A stretch of 64,000 nt of DNA from Zhongshania sp. R06B22 (lineage in GTDB: Bacteria > Pseudomonadota > Gammaproteobacteria > Pseudomonadales > Spongiibacteraceae): positions 1,240,001 through 1,304,000 of the forward strand of contig NZ_JBFRYB010000001.1 of the NCBI RefSeq assembly GCF_040892595.1, read 5' to 3'. Positions 38,334-48,440 of the stretch are shown here, piece by piece. Numbering within the stretch: the first letter of the stretch is position 1; each line of letters opens with the position of its first letter. A program made the position numbers and the translations under genes. The notes under the pieces are model-generated. The model had not been told where the DNA came from and made no database searches. It was given only the letters and a program-made list of their open reading frames with translations.

Positions 38334-41072
38334 ATGATAACAGCAGTAGTAAGAAAAGTTTTTGGTAGTAAAAACGACCGCGAGCTTAAGCGGATGCGTA
38401 AAATGGTGGCCAAGGTCAACGCCCTTGAAGAGGGCTTGAGTGCACTAGATGACGCGGCGCTGGCGGCTAAGACCGGTGAGTTTAGGGAGCGCATAAGCGG
38501 CGGTGAAACCCTCGATCAGATACTGAGTGAAGCGTTTGCGGTGTGCCGTGAGGCTAGCCGTAGAGTGATGGGCATGCGCCACTTTGATGTGCAGCTTATC
38601 GGCGGCATCAGCTTACATGAAGGCACTATTGCGGAAATGCGCACGGGTGAAGGTAAAACGCTAGTGGCGACGCTTGCGGTTTATCTGAACGCTTTAGAAG
38701 GCAATGGTGTGTTTGTGGTCACAGTTAATGACTACCTGGCGCAGCGCGATGCCAATTGGATGCGACCACTCTATGAATTTCTAGGACTGACGGTCGGCGT
38801 TATCCGCTCCGGTCAGGAGTCGGAACAAAAGCGCGCGGCCTACGAGTCAGATATTACCTACGGTACTAATAACGAATTTGGTTTTGATTACCTGCGCGAC
38901 AATATGGCGTTTGCGATCAGTGACCGCTTCCAGCGCAGCCTGAATTTTGCCATTATCGATGAAGTCGATTCTATCCTGATCGATGAGGCGCGGACGCCTC
39001 TGATTATTTCAGGTCCCGCTGAAGATAGCTCTAAGCTTTACAAGCAGATTAATCTCTTTATTCCCTCTTTAAAATTAGCTGAAGTGGATGAGGCCGGTAA
39101 GCCTACCGACGAAGGCCACTACACTATTGACGAAAAAATGCGTCAAGTTGAGTTGACAGAACACGGCCATCAGCTCGCTGAAGATATGCTGACCCAGGCT
39201 AAATTATTGGATGAAGGCGACAGCCTTTACTCTGCAGGTAATCTGAATTTACTACATCACGTCAATTCGGCCTTGCGCGCTCATGTTTTATTCCACAACA
39301 ACGTGGAATACATTGTTCAGAACGATCAAGTTGTGCTGATTGATGAGCATACTGGTCGAACTATGGCCGGTCGTCGTTTGTCAGAAGGTTTACATCAGGC
39401 GATAGAAGCCAAAGAAGGTGTAACGGTTCAGGCCGAGAGCCAAACACTGGCATCAACCACGTTCCAGAATTATTTTCGTCAGTTCGAAAAACTAGCCGGT
39501 ATGACGGGTACCGCCGATACTGAAGCATTCGAATTTCGCCAGATTTATGGCTTGGACGTGGTGGTTATCCCCACCAATAAACCAAGTGCGCGCAGAGACT
39601 CAAATGACTTGGTTTATTTGACCAAGGAAGAGAAATACGACGCGATTGTTGAAGATGTGAAAGGTGTCGTTGAAACCGGTGCGCCGATTTTGGTTGGTAC
39701 TGCCTCAATCGAAACCTCTGAAGAAATGTCTCAGCGCTTTAAAGCGGCAGGTATTCAGCACAAGGTTCTCAACGCTAAATACCATGAGCAAGAAGCGGAA
39801 ATTATCGCCCAAGCGGGTAGTCCGGGCGTTGTGACTATTGCAACTAATATGGCGGGCCGTGGTACGGATATCGTACTCGGTGGCAACGTCGATGTTGAGA
39901 TTGCCAAGCTTGAAAATCCTTCTGACGCGATGATTAATGAGCTTCGCGAAGCTTGGAAAATCCGCCACGAGAAAGTGATGCAGGCTGGTGGGCTATTGAT
40001 AATTGGTACTGAGCGCCATGAGTCACGTCGCATCGATAACCAGTTGCGTGGCCGAGCTGGTCGCCAAGGTGATCCCGGTGCTTCACGTTTTTATCTGTCT
40101 CTTGAAGATAGCTTGATGCGTATATTTGCCTCAGATCGTGTGCGTGGGATCATGCAGGCGCTGGGTTTAGAAAAGGGCGAGGCCATCGAGCACCGCATGG
40201 TATCGAATGCTATTGAAAAAGCGCAGCGCAAAGTTGAAGGTCGTAACTTTGATATGCGTAAGCAGCTGCTCGAATACGATGATGTCGCCAACGATCAGCG
40301 TCAGATCATCTATCAGCAGCGCAACGAGCTATTAGAAGTCGACGATATTAGCGATATGCTCAAAGCCATCCGAGCGGATGTGGTGAGCGATGTTGTTAAC
40401 GAATACATACCACCGCAAACCTTGGAAGAGCAGTGGGATGTGAGCGGTCTTGTACGTCGTCTTGAAACTGAGTTTGAAGTCGTATTACCTATTCAGCAGT
40501 GGTTGGATGAAGACCGTTCTGTGAATGAGTCAGTTATTCACGAGCGCGTTTATAGCGCCGTTGATGAAGCCTATGAGGCCAAGTGTGCTTTGGTCGGCGC
40601 CGATATGCGTAAAATAGAGCGGCATATATTCCTGCAGGTATTGGATACGCTATGGAAAGAACATTTGGCAACCATGGATCACCTGCGCCACGGTATTCAT
40701 TTGCGCGCTTTTGCGCAGAAGAATCCCAAGCAAGAATACAAGCGTGAAGCCTTCCAATTATTCCAAGATATGCTGGTATCGCTTAAGCATGATGTGGTTC
40801 GGTTCTTAGCGCATTTGCGTTTGCAGCAAGATGAAAGTGCTGAGGCCTTAGAGCAGCGACGTCGTGAAGAACAAGCCAAGCGGGCAATGGAGTTTCAACA
40901 CGCAGAATCCAGCGGCTTAAGTTTTGATGACGAAGATGAAGCAGAACAACAGGCGCCGGTTACCGCCCAGCCTGAAACCTTTGTCCGCGAAACGCCTAAA
41001 GTGGGGCGTAACGAAGCTTGCCCTTGTGGCTCAGGTAAAAAATACAAGCAATGTCATGGTAAGTTAGACTAA
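38334..41072 (+). CDS. secA: Preprotein translocase ATPase SecA
   Basis: Motor that drives unfolded proteins through SecYEG. The 912 residues have Walker [16 protein letters not shown], the DEAD-type [31 protein letters not shown], the helicase-like [16 protein letters not shown] and [16 protein letters not shown] motifs, a helical scaffold and wing region, and a C-terminal zinc-binding [14 protein letters not shown] that contacts SecB. The ATG at 38334 has only a weak upstream ribosome site. All domains are complete. Confidence 0.98.
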   Translation: MITAVVRKVFGSKNDRELKRMRKMVAKVNALEEGLSALDDAALAAKTGEFRERISGGETLDQILSEAFAVCREASRRVMGMRHFDVQLIGGISLHEGTIAEMRTGEGKTLVATLAVYLNALEGNGVFVVTVNDYLAQRDANWMRPLYEFLGLTVGVIRSGQESEQKRAAYESDITYGTNNEFGFDYLRDNMAFAISDRFQRSLNFAIIDEVDSILIDEARTPLIISGPAEDSSKLYKQINLFIPSLKLAEVDEAGKPTDEGHYTIDEKMRQVELTEHGHQLAEDMLTQAKLLDEGDSLYSAGNLNLLHHVNSALRAHVLFHNNVEYIVQNDQVVLIDEHTGRTMAGRRLSEGLHQAIEAKEGVTVQAESQTLASTTFQNYFRQFEKLAGMTGTADTEAFEFRQIYGLDVVVIPTNKPSARRDSNDLVYLTKEEKYDAIVEDVKGVVETGAPILVGTASIETSEEMSQRFKAAGIQHKVLNAKYHEQEAEIIAQAGSPGVVTIATNMAGRGTDIVLGGNVDVEIAKLENPSDAMINELREAWKIRHEKVMQAGGLLIIGTERHESRRIDNQLRGRAGRQGDPGASRFYLSLEDSLMRIFASDRVRGIMQALGLEKGEAIEHRMVSNAIEKAQRKVEGRNFDMRKQLLEYDDVANDQRQIIYQQRNELLEVDDISDMLKAIRADVVSDVVNEYIPPQTLEEQWDVSGLVRRLETEFEVVLPIQQWLDEDRSVNESVIHERVYSAVDEAYEAKCALVGADMRKIERHIFLQVLDTLWKEHLATMDHLRHGIHLRAFAQKNPKQEYKREAFQLFQDMLVSLKHDVVRFLAHLRLQQDESAEALEQRRREEQAKRAMEFQHAESSGLSFDDEDEAEQQAPVTAQPETFVRETPKVGRNEACPCGSGKKYKQCHGKLD

Positions 41073-41085
41073 GGAAGATACAAGC

Positions 41086-42306
41086 ATGGCAGTAGGTTCG
41101 GGTGATTTAGGCACGCTACATATTGTTGACGGTGTGCGGATTGGCACAGCTAGTGCTGGTATTAAAAAGCCCGGACGTATTGATACCGTGGTGTTCGAGC
41201 TAACAGAAGGCAGTGCTGTTGCCGGTGTATTTACCCTCAACGCTTTTTGCGCTGCTCCGGTTACGCTCTCTAAAAAACACCTCGCCGCAGCGTCACCGCG
41301 TTATTTACTCATTAATACCGGTAATGCCAATGCGGGTACCGGTGCTATTGGCTTGGCCGATGCCGTGGCTTCATGTGTCGCACTTGCCACTGAAGTAAGT
41401 GTCACGCCCGAACAAGTGCTCCCGTTCTCCACTGGAGTTATTGGCGAGAAATTGCCAGTCGACAAATTAATTGCTGCACTACCCGCTTCGATAAAGTCTC
41501 TGTCAGCTGATGGCTGGGAGCGTGCAGCGAACGGTATTATGACTACCGATACTCGCCCGAAAGCGACCTCAAGACAGATTCAAATTGATGGTCGCACCAT
41601 TACGGTTACTGGCATTTCTAAAGGCGCGGGCATGATCAAGCCCAATATGGCCACCATGTTGGGCTATGTCGCCACTGACGCTGCGATTGCACCAGATATG
41701 CTGCAGGGTATGTTAGATATTGCTGCCGACGCCTCGTTTAACCGCATTACTATCGATGGCGATACCTCAACCAATGATTCCTGTATTTTAGTTGCTACAG
41801 GGCGCGCTGGCGGGGATTTGTTGTCCGTGTCAGAAGGGCCGATTTTTGAAGCTTTGCAAGCCGTCTTTAATGAGGTCTTTCTAGAGCTGGCTCATGCGAT
41901 TGTTCGGGACGGCGAGGGCGCCACCAAGTTTGTTGCTGTTGAAGTAGCGGGTGCTAAGGACGTTTCCGAAGCGCTTAAAGTTGCCTATGCGGTTGCTGAG
42001 TCACCCTTGGTGAAAACCGCGCTGTTCGCCAGTGACCCAAACTGGGGGCGTATACTGGCGGCTATTGGTCGTGCCGGTGTTGATGCTTTAGACGTATCTA
42101 CGTTAACCGTTCACCTCGGTGATGTGCTGATTACTGAAAATGGTGGTCGCGCCGCTTCCTATACCGAAGCGGCAGGCGCCGCGGTAATGAAGCAGTCGGA
42201 AATAACTATTAGCATCAATCTCAATCGTGGTCAGCACAGTGAAACGGTGTGGACGACAGATTTTTCCTACGACTACGTTAAAATTAATGCCGAATACCGT
42301 AGCTAG
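41086..42306 (+). CDS. argJ: Bifunctional ornithine acetyltransferase / N-acetylglutamate synthase ArgJ
   Basis: Recycles the acetyl group in arginine synthesis by moving it from N-acetylornithine to glutamate. The 406-residue precursor is autocleaved before a conserved threonine; here the site lies in KPNMATMLGYVATDA. Other signatures are LLINTGNANAGTG, VLPFSTGVIGE, ITIDGDTSTNDSC and ASDPNWGRILAAIGRAG. It starts 13 bases after secA and its 3' end overlaps mutT by 20 bases. The Pseudomonas neighbours (secA, argJ, mutT) agree. Confidence 0.96.
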   Translation: MAVGSGDLGTLHIVDGVRIGTASAGIKKPGRIDTVVFELTEGSAVAGVFTLNAFCAAPVTLSKKHLAAASPRYLLINTGNANAGTGAIGLADAVASCVALATEVSVTPEQVLPFSTGVIGEKLPVDKLIAALPASIKSLSADGWERAANGIMTTDTRPKATSRQIQIDGRTITVTGISKGAGMIKPNMATMLGYVATDAAIAPDMLQGMLDIAADASFNRITIDGDTSTNDSCILVATGRAGGDLLSVSEGPIFEALQAVFNEVFLELAHAIVRDGEGATKFVAVEVAGAKDVSEALKVAYAVAESPLVKTALFASDPNWGRILAAIGRAGVDALDVSTLTVHLGDVLITENGGRAASYTEAAGAAVMKQSEITISINLNRGQHSETVWTTDFSYDYVKINAEYRS

Positions 42307-42706
42307 TAAACGAGTTCATGTAGCGGTTGGCGTTATCTACAATCCCCAAGGCGAGATACTGATTGCCCGTCGCCACGACGACGCACATCAAGGTGGCTTA
42401 TGGGAGTTCCCCGGTGGCAAGGTCGAAACCGGTGAGACGGTGTGTGACGCTTTGGCCCGCGAGCTGCACGAAGAGCTCGGCATTGTGGTTCACACGGCTA
42501 GCTGCACTCAATTGCTTGAAATACGTCACGACTACACTGACAAAGTGGTGTTACTTGATGTATGGAAAGTTCTGAAATTTGATGGTGAGGCTCTTGGTAA
42601 AGAGGGCCAGCCCCTGAAGTGGGTACAGCCGCAAGCCCTCCCTGAATATGACTTCCCCGCCGCTAACGTCGCAATTGTAGATGCAATATTAAAATTAGCT
42701 GATTGA
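42287..42706 (+). CDS. mutT: 8-oxo-dGTP diphosphatase MutT
   Basis: Nudix hydrolase that removes oxidised dGTP from the nucleotide pool. The 139-residue protein begins at ATG 42287 inside the argJ end. It contains a perfect Nudix box, GGKVETGETVCDALARELHE followed by ELGI, fitting GX5EX7REUXEEXGU. In Pseudomonas-type relatives MutT here is often fused to a thiamine-phosphate-synthase-like domain. That extension is absent and the protein ends after one Nudix domain. Confidence 0.95.
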   Translation: MPNTVASKRVHVAVGVIYNPQGEILIARRHDDAHQGGLWEFPGGKVETGETVCDALARELHEELGIVVHTASCTQLLEIRHDYTDKVVLLDVWKVLKFDGEALGKEGQPLKWVQPQALPEYDFPAANVAIVDAILKLAD

Positions 42707-43461
42707 GTATTTTTCTTGGCCGTCCTTGGCACGAACAGGTAGGGCGTGTTTTGGTTCACACCTCATATCCGACGCTGATTAAATGTTTTTCATTCCTGCG
42801 TCATACCCGACTCCAATAGGGCATCAATACAAACCCCCGTCATACCCGACCCCGATCGGGTATCCAAGTGAGCCTAGCAAATGTCTTTATATTAATTGGT
42901 GTGGCGCGGTTCAGAGCTCGAGGTCTGTGGATCCTCAATCGAGTTGAGGATGACAAACGTAGACCCGACCCCGATCGGGTATCCATGTGAGCGTAGCGAA
43001 TGCCTTTATATTAGTTGGTGTGGCACGATTCGGAGCCCGAGGACTGTGGATCCTCAATCAAGTTGAGGATGACAAACGTAGTAATCCGTCATACCCGACC
43101 CCTATCGGGTATCGATATGAGCCAAGCGAATGCCTTTGATCTATTTGGTCTTGAGTAATTCAGAGCCTGAGGACTCTGGATCCTCAATCAAGTTAAGGAT
43201 GACGGTTTGAGCCGTGATGACGAAGGATGGAAGAGTATTTATTCAAATCCTAGTCATTTATGGGTCAGGTCGAGTATCCATACCAACCACCGTCATACCC
43301 GACTCCGATCGGGTATCCATATGAGCGGAGCGAATGCCTTTGCTCACAGCGTACTCATAAGAACAAGCGCCGCCGAGAAACTAGTGTGGCCAAAAGAGAA
43401 TGTTGTGAACGTGGGGTGTTTTTAGATAATTTTATATCAAGCTAAAGTCGCGCGAGGATCT
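42707..43461. other. Gene-free intergenic region with repeats
   Basis: The 755 bases between mutT and yacG hold no gene I can support. Most of the stretch (42799-43340) is a tandem array of composite palindromic repeats, described separately. Short open frames crossing it are built from repeat sequence and lack ribosome sites. The ends, 42707-42798 and 43341-43461, show no further structure that I recognise. Confidence 0.7.
42799..43340. repeat. Tandem array of composite palindromic (REP/MITE-like) units
   Basis: Two hairpin types alternate. Type A has the core ATACCCGA...TCGGGTAT, begins CGTCAT and ends ATCCA. Copies are at 42799-42827 (degenerate), 42838-42866, 42959-42985 (5' end altered), 43087-43115 and 43291-43319. 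Type B has the core ATCCTCAA...TTGAGGAT, begins TGGAT and ends ATGAC(G), at 42928-42954, 43047-43073 and 43177-43204. A and B are joined by a conserved spacer of about 60 bases containing GCGAATGCCTTT-like sequence, giving three full units of about 117 bases (starting 42838, 42959 and 43087). A fourth unit from 43291 is truncated after the spacer start. The termini CGTCAT and ATGACG make each unit a larger inverted repeat. Confidence 0.85.
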
Positions 43462-43668
43462 CTAATAATTACCGTCTAAATCTTCGCTAAACACGTCCTC
43501 CAATGGTTGTCCGGGAATGGCGTGATCTTCGTTTGCCCATGCTACTAAATCATTATTCTTGCACCGCGCTGAGCAAAATGGTCGAAAGGTGTTTCGGCTG
43601 TCCCAAATAAGTTCTGTTCCGCAATTGGGGCAGGCGACGACGGGGGGCTTTTTGGCGATATTGCTCAT
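43462..43668 (-). CDS. yacG: DNA gyrase inhibitor / zinc protein YacG
   Basis: Small zinc-binding protein of 68 residues. E. coli YacG binds GyrB and inhibits gyrase. Four cysteines form the zinc site: CPNCG near residue 13 and CSARC near residue 32. The acidic C-terminal tail is typical. ATG 43668 overlaps the coaE stop as ATGA, so the two are coupled. The pilD-coaE-yacG order is the same as in Pseudomonas. Confidence 0.93.
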   Translation of the reverse strand: MSNIAKKPPVVACPNCGTELIWDSRNTFRPFCSARCKNNDLVAWANEDHAIPGQPLEDVFSEDLDGNY

Positions 43669-44273
43669 TTGTACGTTCCTGCTAATGCTAAAAATTGCTG
43701 GTGTAGTCGGCTTACCTGCAGGTCGAGGTCGGCAAAGCCAGTGGTATTGTCGATGACATCTGTAGCGGCGGCCAACCTAGTCTCACGGCTTGCTTGGCTT
43801 GCCATAATACGCTCAACCTGGGCCTGTTCATTGTTGTCTCGCTCAATTGTTCGCGCTAATTGCAATGACTCTGGCACATCGACAACCACTAAGCGTTGGC
43901 ATAGCGCTTCTTGCTTGGCTTCTACCAATAGCGGTGAAACATAAAGTGCGTAGGTGCTTTGTATCGCGCCCAGCTGATCGATTGTTTGCTTGGCAATCAG
44001 CGGATGAAGCAGGGATTCTAGCCAAGCCTTAGCGTTTGTATCGGCAAAAATAGTTTGCCGCAGAGCCGCTCGGTCGAGCTGGCCATCGGTTTGAATGACG
44101 CCCTTGCCAAAATGCGCGGCAATGCTTGCCAGCGCCTCAGTACCTGGTTCTACCACTTCTCGTGAAATAACATCAGCGTCAACAATGCCAATACCTAGTT
44201 TCGCGAAGCGATCAGAGACAGCGGTTTTACCACTGCCAATACCGCCCGTTAAGCCCACAATAAAACTACTCAT
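43665..44273 (-). CDS. coaE: Dephospho-CoA kinase
   Basis: Last step of coenzyme A synthesis, phosphorylating the 3' hydroxyl of dephospho-CoA. The 202-residue P-loop kinase has GLTGGIGSGKTAVSDRFA at the N terminus, VDADVISREVVEPGT and the LLVEAKQEALCQRLVVVDVPE segment. ATG 44273 gives the normal family start; a TTG at 44285 would add four residues. It lies between pilD and yacG on the minus strand. Confidence 0.95.
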   Translation of the reverse strand: MSSFIVGLTGGIGSGKTAVSDRFAKLGIGIVDADVISREVVEPGTEALASIAAHFGKGVIQTDGQLDRAALRQTIFADTNAKAWLESLLHPLIAKQTIDQLGAIQSTYALYVSPLLVEAKQEALCQRLVVVDVPESLQLARTIERDNNEQAQVERIMASQASRETRLAAATDVIDNTTGFADLDLQVSRLHQQFLALAGTYK

Positions 44274-44313
44274 TTGTCGTTTCAATCATCTTTGTATTTC
44301 AGTTTGGCAATGG

Positions 44314-45201
44314 CTAGCGAAAGCCTGCAAAGCCAAGGTAGGTGTCGATAATAGTGTCCCCCCAGAATACAGCAATCCAGCCTGCACCCGCTAGGTAGGG
44401 ACCAAATGGCATTGGGGTTGATGTTGAGTTCCGCCTCGCGGCTAAAATAAGCCCACCACAGACGGCGCCCACGACTGAGGATAGCAAAATAATCAGCGGT
44501 ACATACTGCCATCCTAACCATGCCCCAAGGGCCGCTAGTAATTTAAAGTCGCCATAGCCCATGCCTTCCTTGCCGGTGACAATCTTAAATAGCCAGAATA
44601 CGCTCCATAAAATCATATAGCCCGCCATCGCTCCCCACAGGGCGTCGGTGATCGGAATATGGCCGAAAATACTGTGATAAAGAAGGCCTATCCAAAGTAA
44701 AGGTAGGGTAATTTGATCTGGCAGCAATTGATGGTCGATATCGATAACGGTCAGAATCAGTAGCATCCAGCTAAATAAGACAATCGCGAAAGCATAGGGC
44801 GTAACCCCAAATACCAATAATGGAAAAATACTTATGAGCGCGGTAATGACTTCTATTACTGGGTAGCGCGGGCTGATTTTGATATCGCAACTGGCACAGC
44901 GCCCACGTAACAGCAGGTAGCTAATAACGGGAATATTTTGCCATATCTTTATCGGCGCCTGGCAAGATGGGCAGTGGGAGTTGGGTATCGCTAGGTTGAA
45001 GGCCGCGGGCTCTGGACCTTGCGGATCTGCAGAGGTGTCGTCGCTTAGTAAGTACTCACATTCTTGTCGCCAGCTGGCTTCCATCATTTTGGGAAGGCGA
45101 TATATAACGACATTGAAAAAACTGCCGATAAGCAACCCCAAGATACCTGTTAATCCGATGACAAGCGTAGGAATGCCTGCAAGGGTGTCAAACAACGTCA
45201 T
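44314..45201 (-). CDS. pilD: Prepilin peptidase / N-methyltransferase PilD
   Basis: Membrane aspartyl protease that cleaves the short leader of type IV prepilins and type II pseudopilins and N-methylates the new N terminus. The 295-residue protein has the FNVVIYRLPKMME loop, two CxxC pairs (HCPSC, RCASC) in the cytoplasmic methyltransferase-like domain, and the catalytic aspartates in VIDIDHQLLPD and GMGYGDFKLLAALG. ATG 45201 and TTG 45216 are both possible starts. It follows pilC on the minus strand. Confidence 0.95.
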   Translation of the reverse strand: MTLFDTLAGIPTLVIGLTGILGLLIGSFFNVVIYRLPKMMEASWRQECEYLLSDDTSADPQGPEPAAFNLAIPNSHCPSCQAPIKIWQNIPVISYLLLRGRCASCDIKISPRYPVIEVITALISIFPLLVFGVTPYAFAIVLFSWMLLILTVIDIDHQLLPDQITLPLLWIGLLYHSIFGHIPITDALWGAMAGYMILWSVFWLFKIVTGKEGMGYGDFKLLAALGAWLGWQYVPLIILLSSVVGAVCGGLILAARRNSTSTPMPFGPYLAGAGWIAVFWGDTIIDTYLGFAGFR

Positions 45202-45271
45202 AAAAACACTCAGCAATGGGAGGCCTAATCGAGAGCCAGGATTTTAATGTGTGATCCGCTTGTGGCTTGTT

Positions 45272-46486
45272 TTACATTGCAGAGCCGAGCATAAAGATTG
45301 GCAAATACATAGCAATCATTAGGCCGCCAACAAGGACGCCAAGAACCGACATTATTAATGGTTCAAGTAAGGCGGTAAGCGTATCTACTGCATTGTCTAC
45401 CGCTTCTTCGTAATGGGTGGCGACCTTATCTAGCATCTCATCCAGTGAGCCTGATTCCTCACCGATAGACACCATCTGCAGTAACATATTTGGAAAAATA
45501 TTAGTGAAGCGGATCGAAGAGTACAGGGTCTGACCGGTAGTTACATCGTCTCTTATTTGAATGATGGCCTTACGATATACGGCGTTGCCGGCGGCACCTG
45601 ATACAGAGTTCAGCGCGTCTACCAAAGGGACGCCGGCACCAAAAGTTGTAGCTAGCGTTCTAGAGAAACGTGCAATTACCGAGTTAAAGATGATGTCGCC
45701 AATAATGGGGATTTTCAAGGTGATTTTATCGACCCAATCTGAAAAAGGCTGAGATTTCTCGCGGGCTTTTTTGAATGCGAAACCAGCGACAACAGTAAGG
45801 CCTAATACAATAAACCAGTTTCTTTGTGTCCATTCAGAGAGCGCGACCACCATCTTAGTAAATGCAGGCAGGTCAGAGCCAAAGCTTTCAAATGTCACGG
45901 CAAAGGTGGGTACTACCTTGATTAACAGAATAGCCGTTACGATAACGGCCACCACCATAACCGCGATGGGATACGTTAATGCTTTCTTGATTTTTGCTTT
46001 CAGTGCCTCTGTTTTTTCTTTATAGGTTGCAACGCGGTCAAGCATAACCTCGAGGGTACCGGACTGCTCACCCGATGCGATTAAACTACAGAATAGATCG
46101 TCAAAATATTTGGGATGCTTGGCACACGCTGCTGCAAAGCCGCCACCTGAGGCGACTTCATTTTTTATATCCACGACGAGTTCTTGCATAGTCTCGTTTT
46201 CAACACCCTCTGCTACGATGTCAAAACTTTGCACTAGCGGAACACCCGCTTTGAGCATGGTGGCCATTTGCCGAGTGAAAATGGCAATATCTGCGGGCTT
46301 AATCGCCTTTTTACTACTGAACAGTGGCTTTGGCTTACGTTTCACATTTTTAGCGGCAATACCCTGCTTACGAAGGTGCGCTTTTACCAGCGCACTCGAT
46401 GCTGCGCTGAGCTCTCCGCGGGTTTTACGGCCTTGCTTATCTACGCCTTGCCAAACAAAAACCTGTGTTTTGGATGTTGTAGCCAT
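45272..46486 (-). CDS. pilC: Type IV pilus inner-membrane platform protein PilC
   Basis: Platform protein that couples the PilB motor to pilin extraction and polymerisation. The 404 residues contain two GspF-type domains (about 70-190 and 275-395), each with LATMLKAGVPLVQSF-like or LATTFGAGVPLVDAL motifs, and three membrane segments (about 170-195, 220-240 and 375-400). The start ATG 46486 lies two bases after the pilB stop, so the genes are one transcript. Confidence 0.96.
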   Translation of the reverse strand: MATTSKTQVFVWQGVDKQGRKTRGELSAASSALVKAHLRKQGIAAKNVKRKPKPLFSSKKAIKPADIAIFTRQMATMLKAGVPLVQSFDIVAEGVENETMQELVVDIKNEVASGGGFAAACAKHPKYFDDLFCSLIASGEQSGTLEVMLDRVATYKEKTEALKAKIKKALTYPIAVMVVAVIVTAILLIKVVPTFAVTFESFGSDLPAFTKMVVALSEWTQRNWFIVLGLTVVAGFAFKKAREKSQPFSDWVDKITLKIPIIGDIIFNSVIARFSRTLATTFGAGVPLVDALNSVSGAAGNAVYRKAIIQIRDDVTTGQTLYSSIRFTNIFPNMLLQMVSIGEESGSLDEMLDKVATHYEEAVDNAVDTLTALLEPLIMSVLGVLVGGLMIAMYLPIFMLGSAM

Positions 46487-46488
46487 TG

Positions 46489-48207
46489 TTAATCCTTGGT
46501 CACTCGGTTTACTTCCTCAAGACTAGTCACGCCTTGAGCACATTTCTTTAGTGCGGATTGTCGTAGATTCGGAAAGCCTTCTTTCTGCGCTTGAGCGGCA
46601 ATTTCTAAGGAATTACCATTTTCCATAATCATACGAGAAATATCAGGGGTGATTCGAACCACTTCGTAAATACCCACGCGGCCTTTATAGCCCTTGTTGC
46701 AGCGCTCACAGCCTACTGGGTGCATGATCGTGGCGGTTTCAAGTAGTTCTTCACTAAAGCCCTCTTCAATAAGAGTGTGCTTAGGCACATCCAGTGGTAC
46801 GGCGCACTCTTTACACAGGCGCCTTGCCAGACGTTGGGCGATAATCAGGCTTACCGAAGTTGCTACGTTAAAGGCGGGAACACCCATGTTCAATAGGCGG
46901 GTCAGGGTTTCTGAGGCGCTATTAGTGTGTAACGTTGATAACACTAAGTGACCTGTTTGCGCGGCTTTAACGGCAATTTCGGCGGTTTCGAGATCCCGGA
47001 TCTCACCAACCATAATAATGTCAGGGTCTTGACGAAGGAATGAGCGCAAAGCTTCCGGAAAGCCAAGTCCGACTTTTGCATTAACGTGGACTTGATTGAT
47101 GCCCTCAAGGTTAATCTCTACAGGATCTTCCGCAGTGGAGATGTTGAGTTCGGGTGTGTTCAGGATATTCAGACCGGTATATAGCGATACGGTTTTACCG
47201 GAACCTGTTGGACCCGTGACCAAGATCATCCCTTGGGGCTGATCCAGGGCCTTCATATACATCTCTTTTTGCGCTGGCTCATAGCCTAGAGCATCAATCC
47301 CCATTTGCGCTGAGCTGGGGTCCAATATCCGCAGAACGACTTTTTCTCCCCACAGCGTGGGCAGCGTGTTTACTCGGAAGTCTATGGCCCTAGATTTGGA
47401 CAGCTTCATCTTAATGCGGCCATCCTGGGGGACGCGCCTCTCAGAGATATCCATCTGTGACATTACTTTGAGGCGGGCAGCGAGGCGGTATCCCAAAGAC
47501 GCTGGTGGCCGCGCTACTTCCTCTAAGATGCCATCGGTACGAAAGCGTACCCGATAAATTTTTTCATACGGCTCAAAGTGAATGTCAGACGCGCCAGCGC
47601 GTATTGCATCTAGTAGTACTTTGTTAACAAACTTCACTACAGGCGCTTCATCAACACCTTTGAGATCTACGTCGCTACCGCCATCTTCGTCGACGGCCTC
47701 AATATCTAGGTTTTCAAGACTGACGTCGTCCATGTCACCTAGGCTATCGGCAAGTGACTCCTCTTGGGCGGAAAGATATTTATCGATAGCGGCATTAAGT
47801 GCGGCTTCTTCGACAATAATGGGTTCGGTGGTTAAGCCGGTATGAAACTTGATTTGGTCAAGAGCGTGAATATTCGTCGGGTCCGACATGCCAATAAATA
47901 GGCGTTTTCCGCGCTTCCAAAGAGGCAGGGTCCTGTGCAGCTTAATCAGTTTGTTATCAATAATCTTCTGCGGAGACAACTCAGTCGTATAAGACCGCAG
48001 ATCGATAAACGGAATGCCAAACTCATCGGCAGCAACTTCCGCAATGCGAACGCCGTCTGCGAGCTGTTTGCTGACTAAATAAGATACTAGGCTCTTTTTG
48101 TCTTTCTGTGCGGTCTCTTGCGCTTTACGAACGGTATCCTCATCAAGAATCTCGTCATAAACTAGTCTTCTGGCAAGGCCGTTCAAAGGCGTTACGGGGC
48201 TGTTCAT
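46489..48207 (-). CDS. pilB: Type IV pilus assembly ATPase PilB
   Basis: Hexameric cytoplasmic ATPase powering pilus extension. The 572-residue protein has an MshEN-type N-terminal domain (about 15-150), a linker, and the secretion-ATPase core with Walker A VTGPTGSGKTVSLYTGL, the Asp box, Walker B DIIMVGEIRDLETAEIA, the His box and a zinc site from CKECAVPLD and CERCNKGYKG. ATG 48207 starts about 310 bases from pilA in divergent orientation, as in Pseudomonas. Confidence 0.96.
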   Translation of the reverse strand: MNSPVTPLNGLARRLVYDEILDEDTVRKAQETAQKDKKSLVSYLVSKQLADGVRIAEVAADEFGIPFIDLRSYTTELSPQKIIDNKLIKLHRTLPLWKRGKRLFIGMSDPTNIHALDQIKFHTGLTTEPIIVEEAALNAAIDKYLSAQEESLADSLGDMDDVSLENLDIEAVDEDGGSDVDLKGVDEAPVVKFVNKVLLDAIRAGASDIHFEPYEKIYRVRFRTDGILEEVARPPASLGYRLAARLKVMSQMDISERRVPQDGRIKMKLSKSRAIDFRVNTLPTLWGEKVVLRILDPSSAQMGIDALGYEPAQKEMYMKALDQPQGMILVTGPTGSGKTVSLYTGLNILNTPELNISTAEDPVEINLEGINQVHVNAKVGLGFPEALRSFLRQDPDIIMVGEIRDLETAEIAVKAAQTGHLVLSTLHTNSASETLTRLLNMGVPAFNVATSVSLIIAQRLARRLCKECAVPLDVPKHTLIEEGFSEELLETATIMHPVGCERCNKGYKGRVGIYEVVRITPDISRMIMENGNSLEIAAQAQKEGFPNLRQSALKKCAQGVTSLEEVNRVTKD

Positions 48208-48297
48208 AGCGTCGCATTATCGTTAAAAATGTAATTAAAACAGTATAGTGCTTAAACAATGATTACGCACTACCACAAGTGTTTAGGTCTCGCTTGG

Positions 48298-48386
48298 GTG
48301 ACAATATATGCGACTAGTGACACTATTTGTCACCTCTGTTGCTGGCTTATAAGGACTAATACCTAGATGTATATGGTGTTTGACAG
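48298..48386 (+). promoter_or_regulatory. Candidate PilR-type activator sites upstream of pilA
   Basis: GTGACA occurs at 48298-48303 and 48317-48322, TGTCAC at 48328-48333 (with the second copy a perfect inverted repeat around CTATT), and a TGACAG near 48381. PilR of P. aeruginosa is known to use (C/G)TGTC-type sites upstream of its sigma-54 promoter. The boxes lie about 60-145 bases before the -24 element. Binding here is inference. Confidence 0.45.
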
Positions 48387-48440
48387 GGCCAATTCGGCTG
48401 CAGCAGCGCCTTGGTGATGTTTTTAACAAATATAATGGAA

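Noticed and set aside
42799-43340. CRISPR array
   Set aside because: The repeats are long imperfect palindromes with a conserved spacer between them, not short identical repeats separated by unique spacers, and no cas genes are present.
43207-43425. Plus-strand 72-codon frame inside the repeat array
   Set aside because: Much of it reads through a palindromic repeat copy, a neighbouring frame of similar length overlaps it, and there is no ribosome site.
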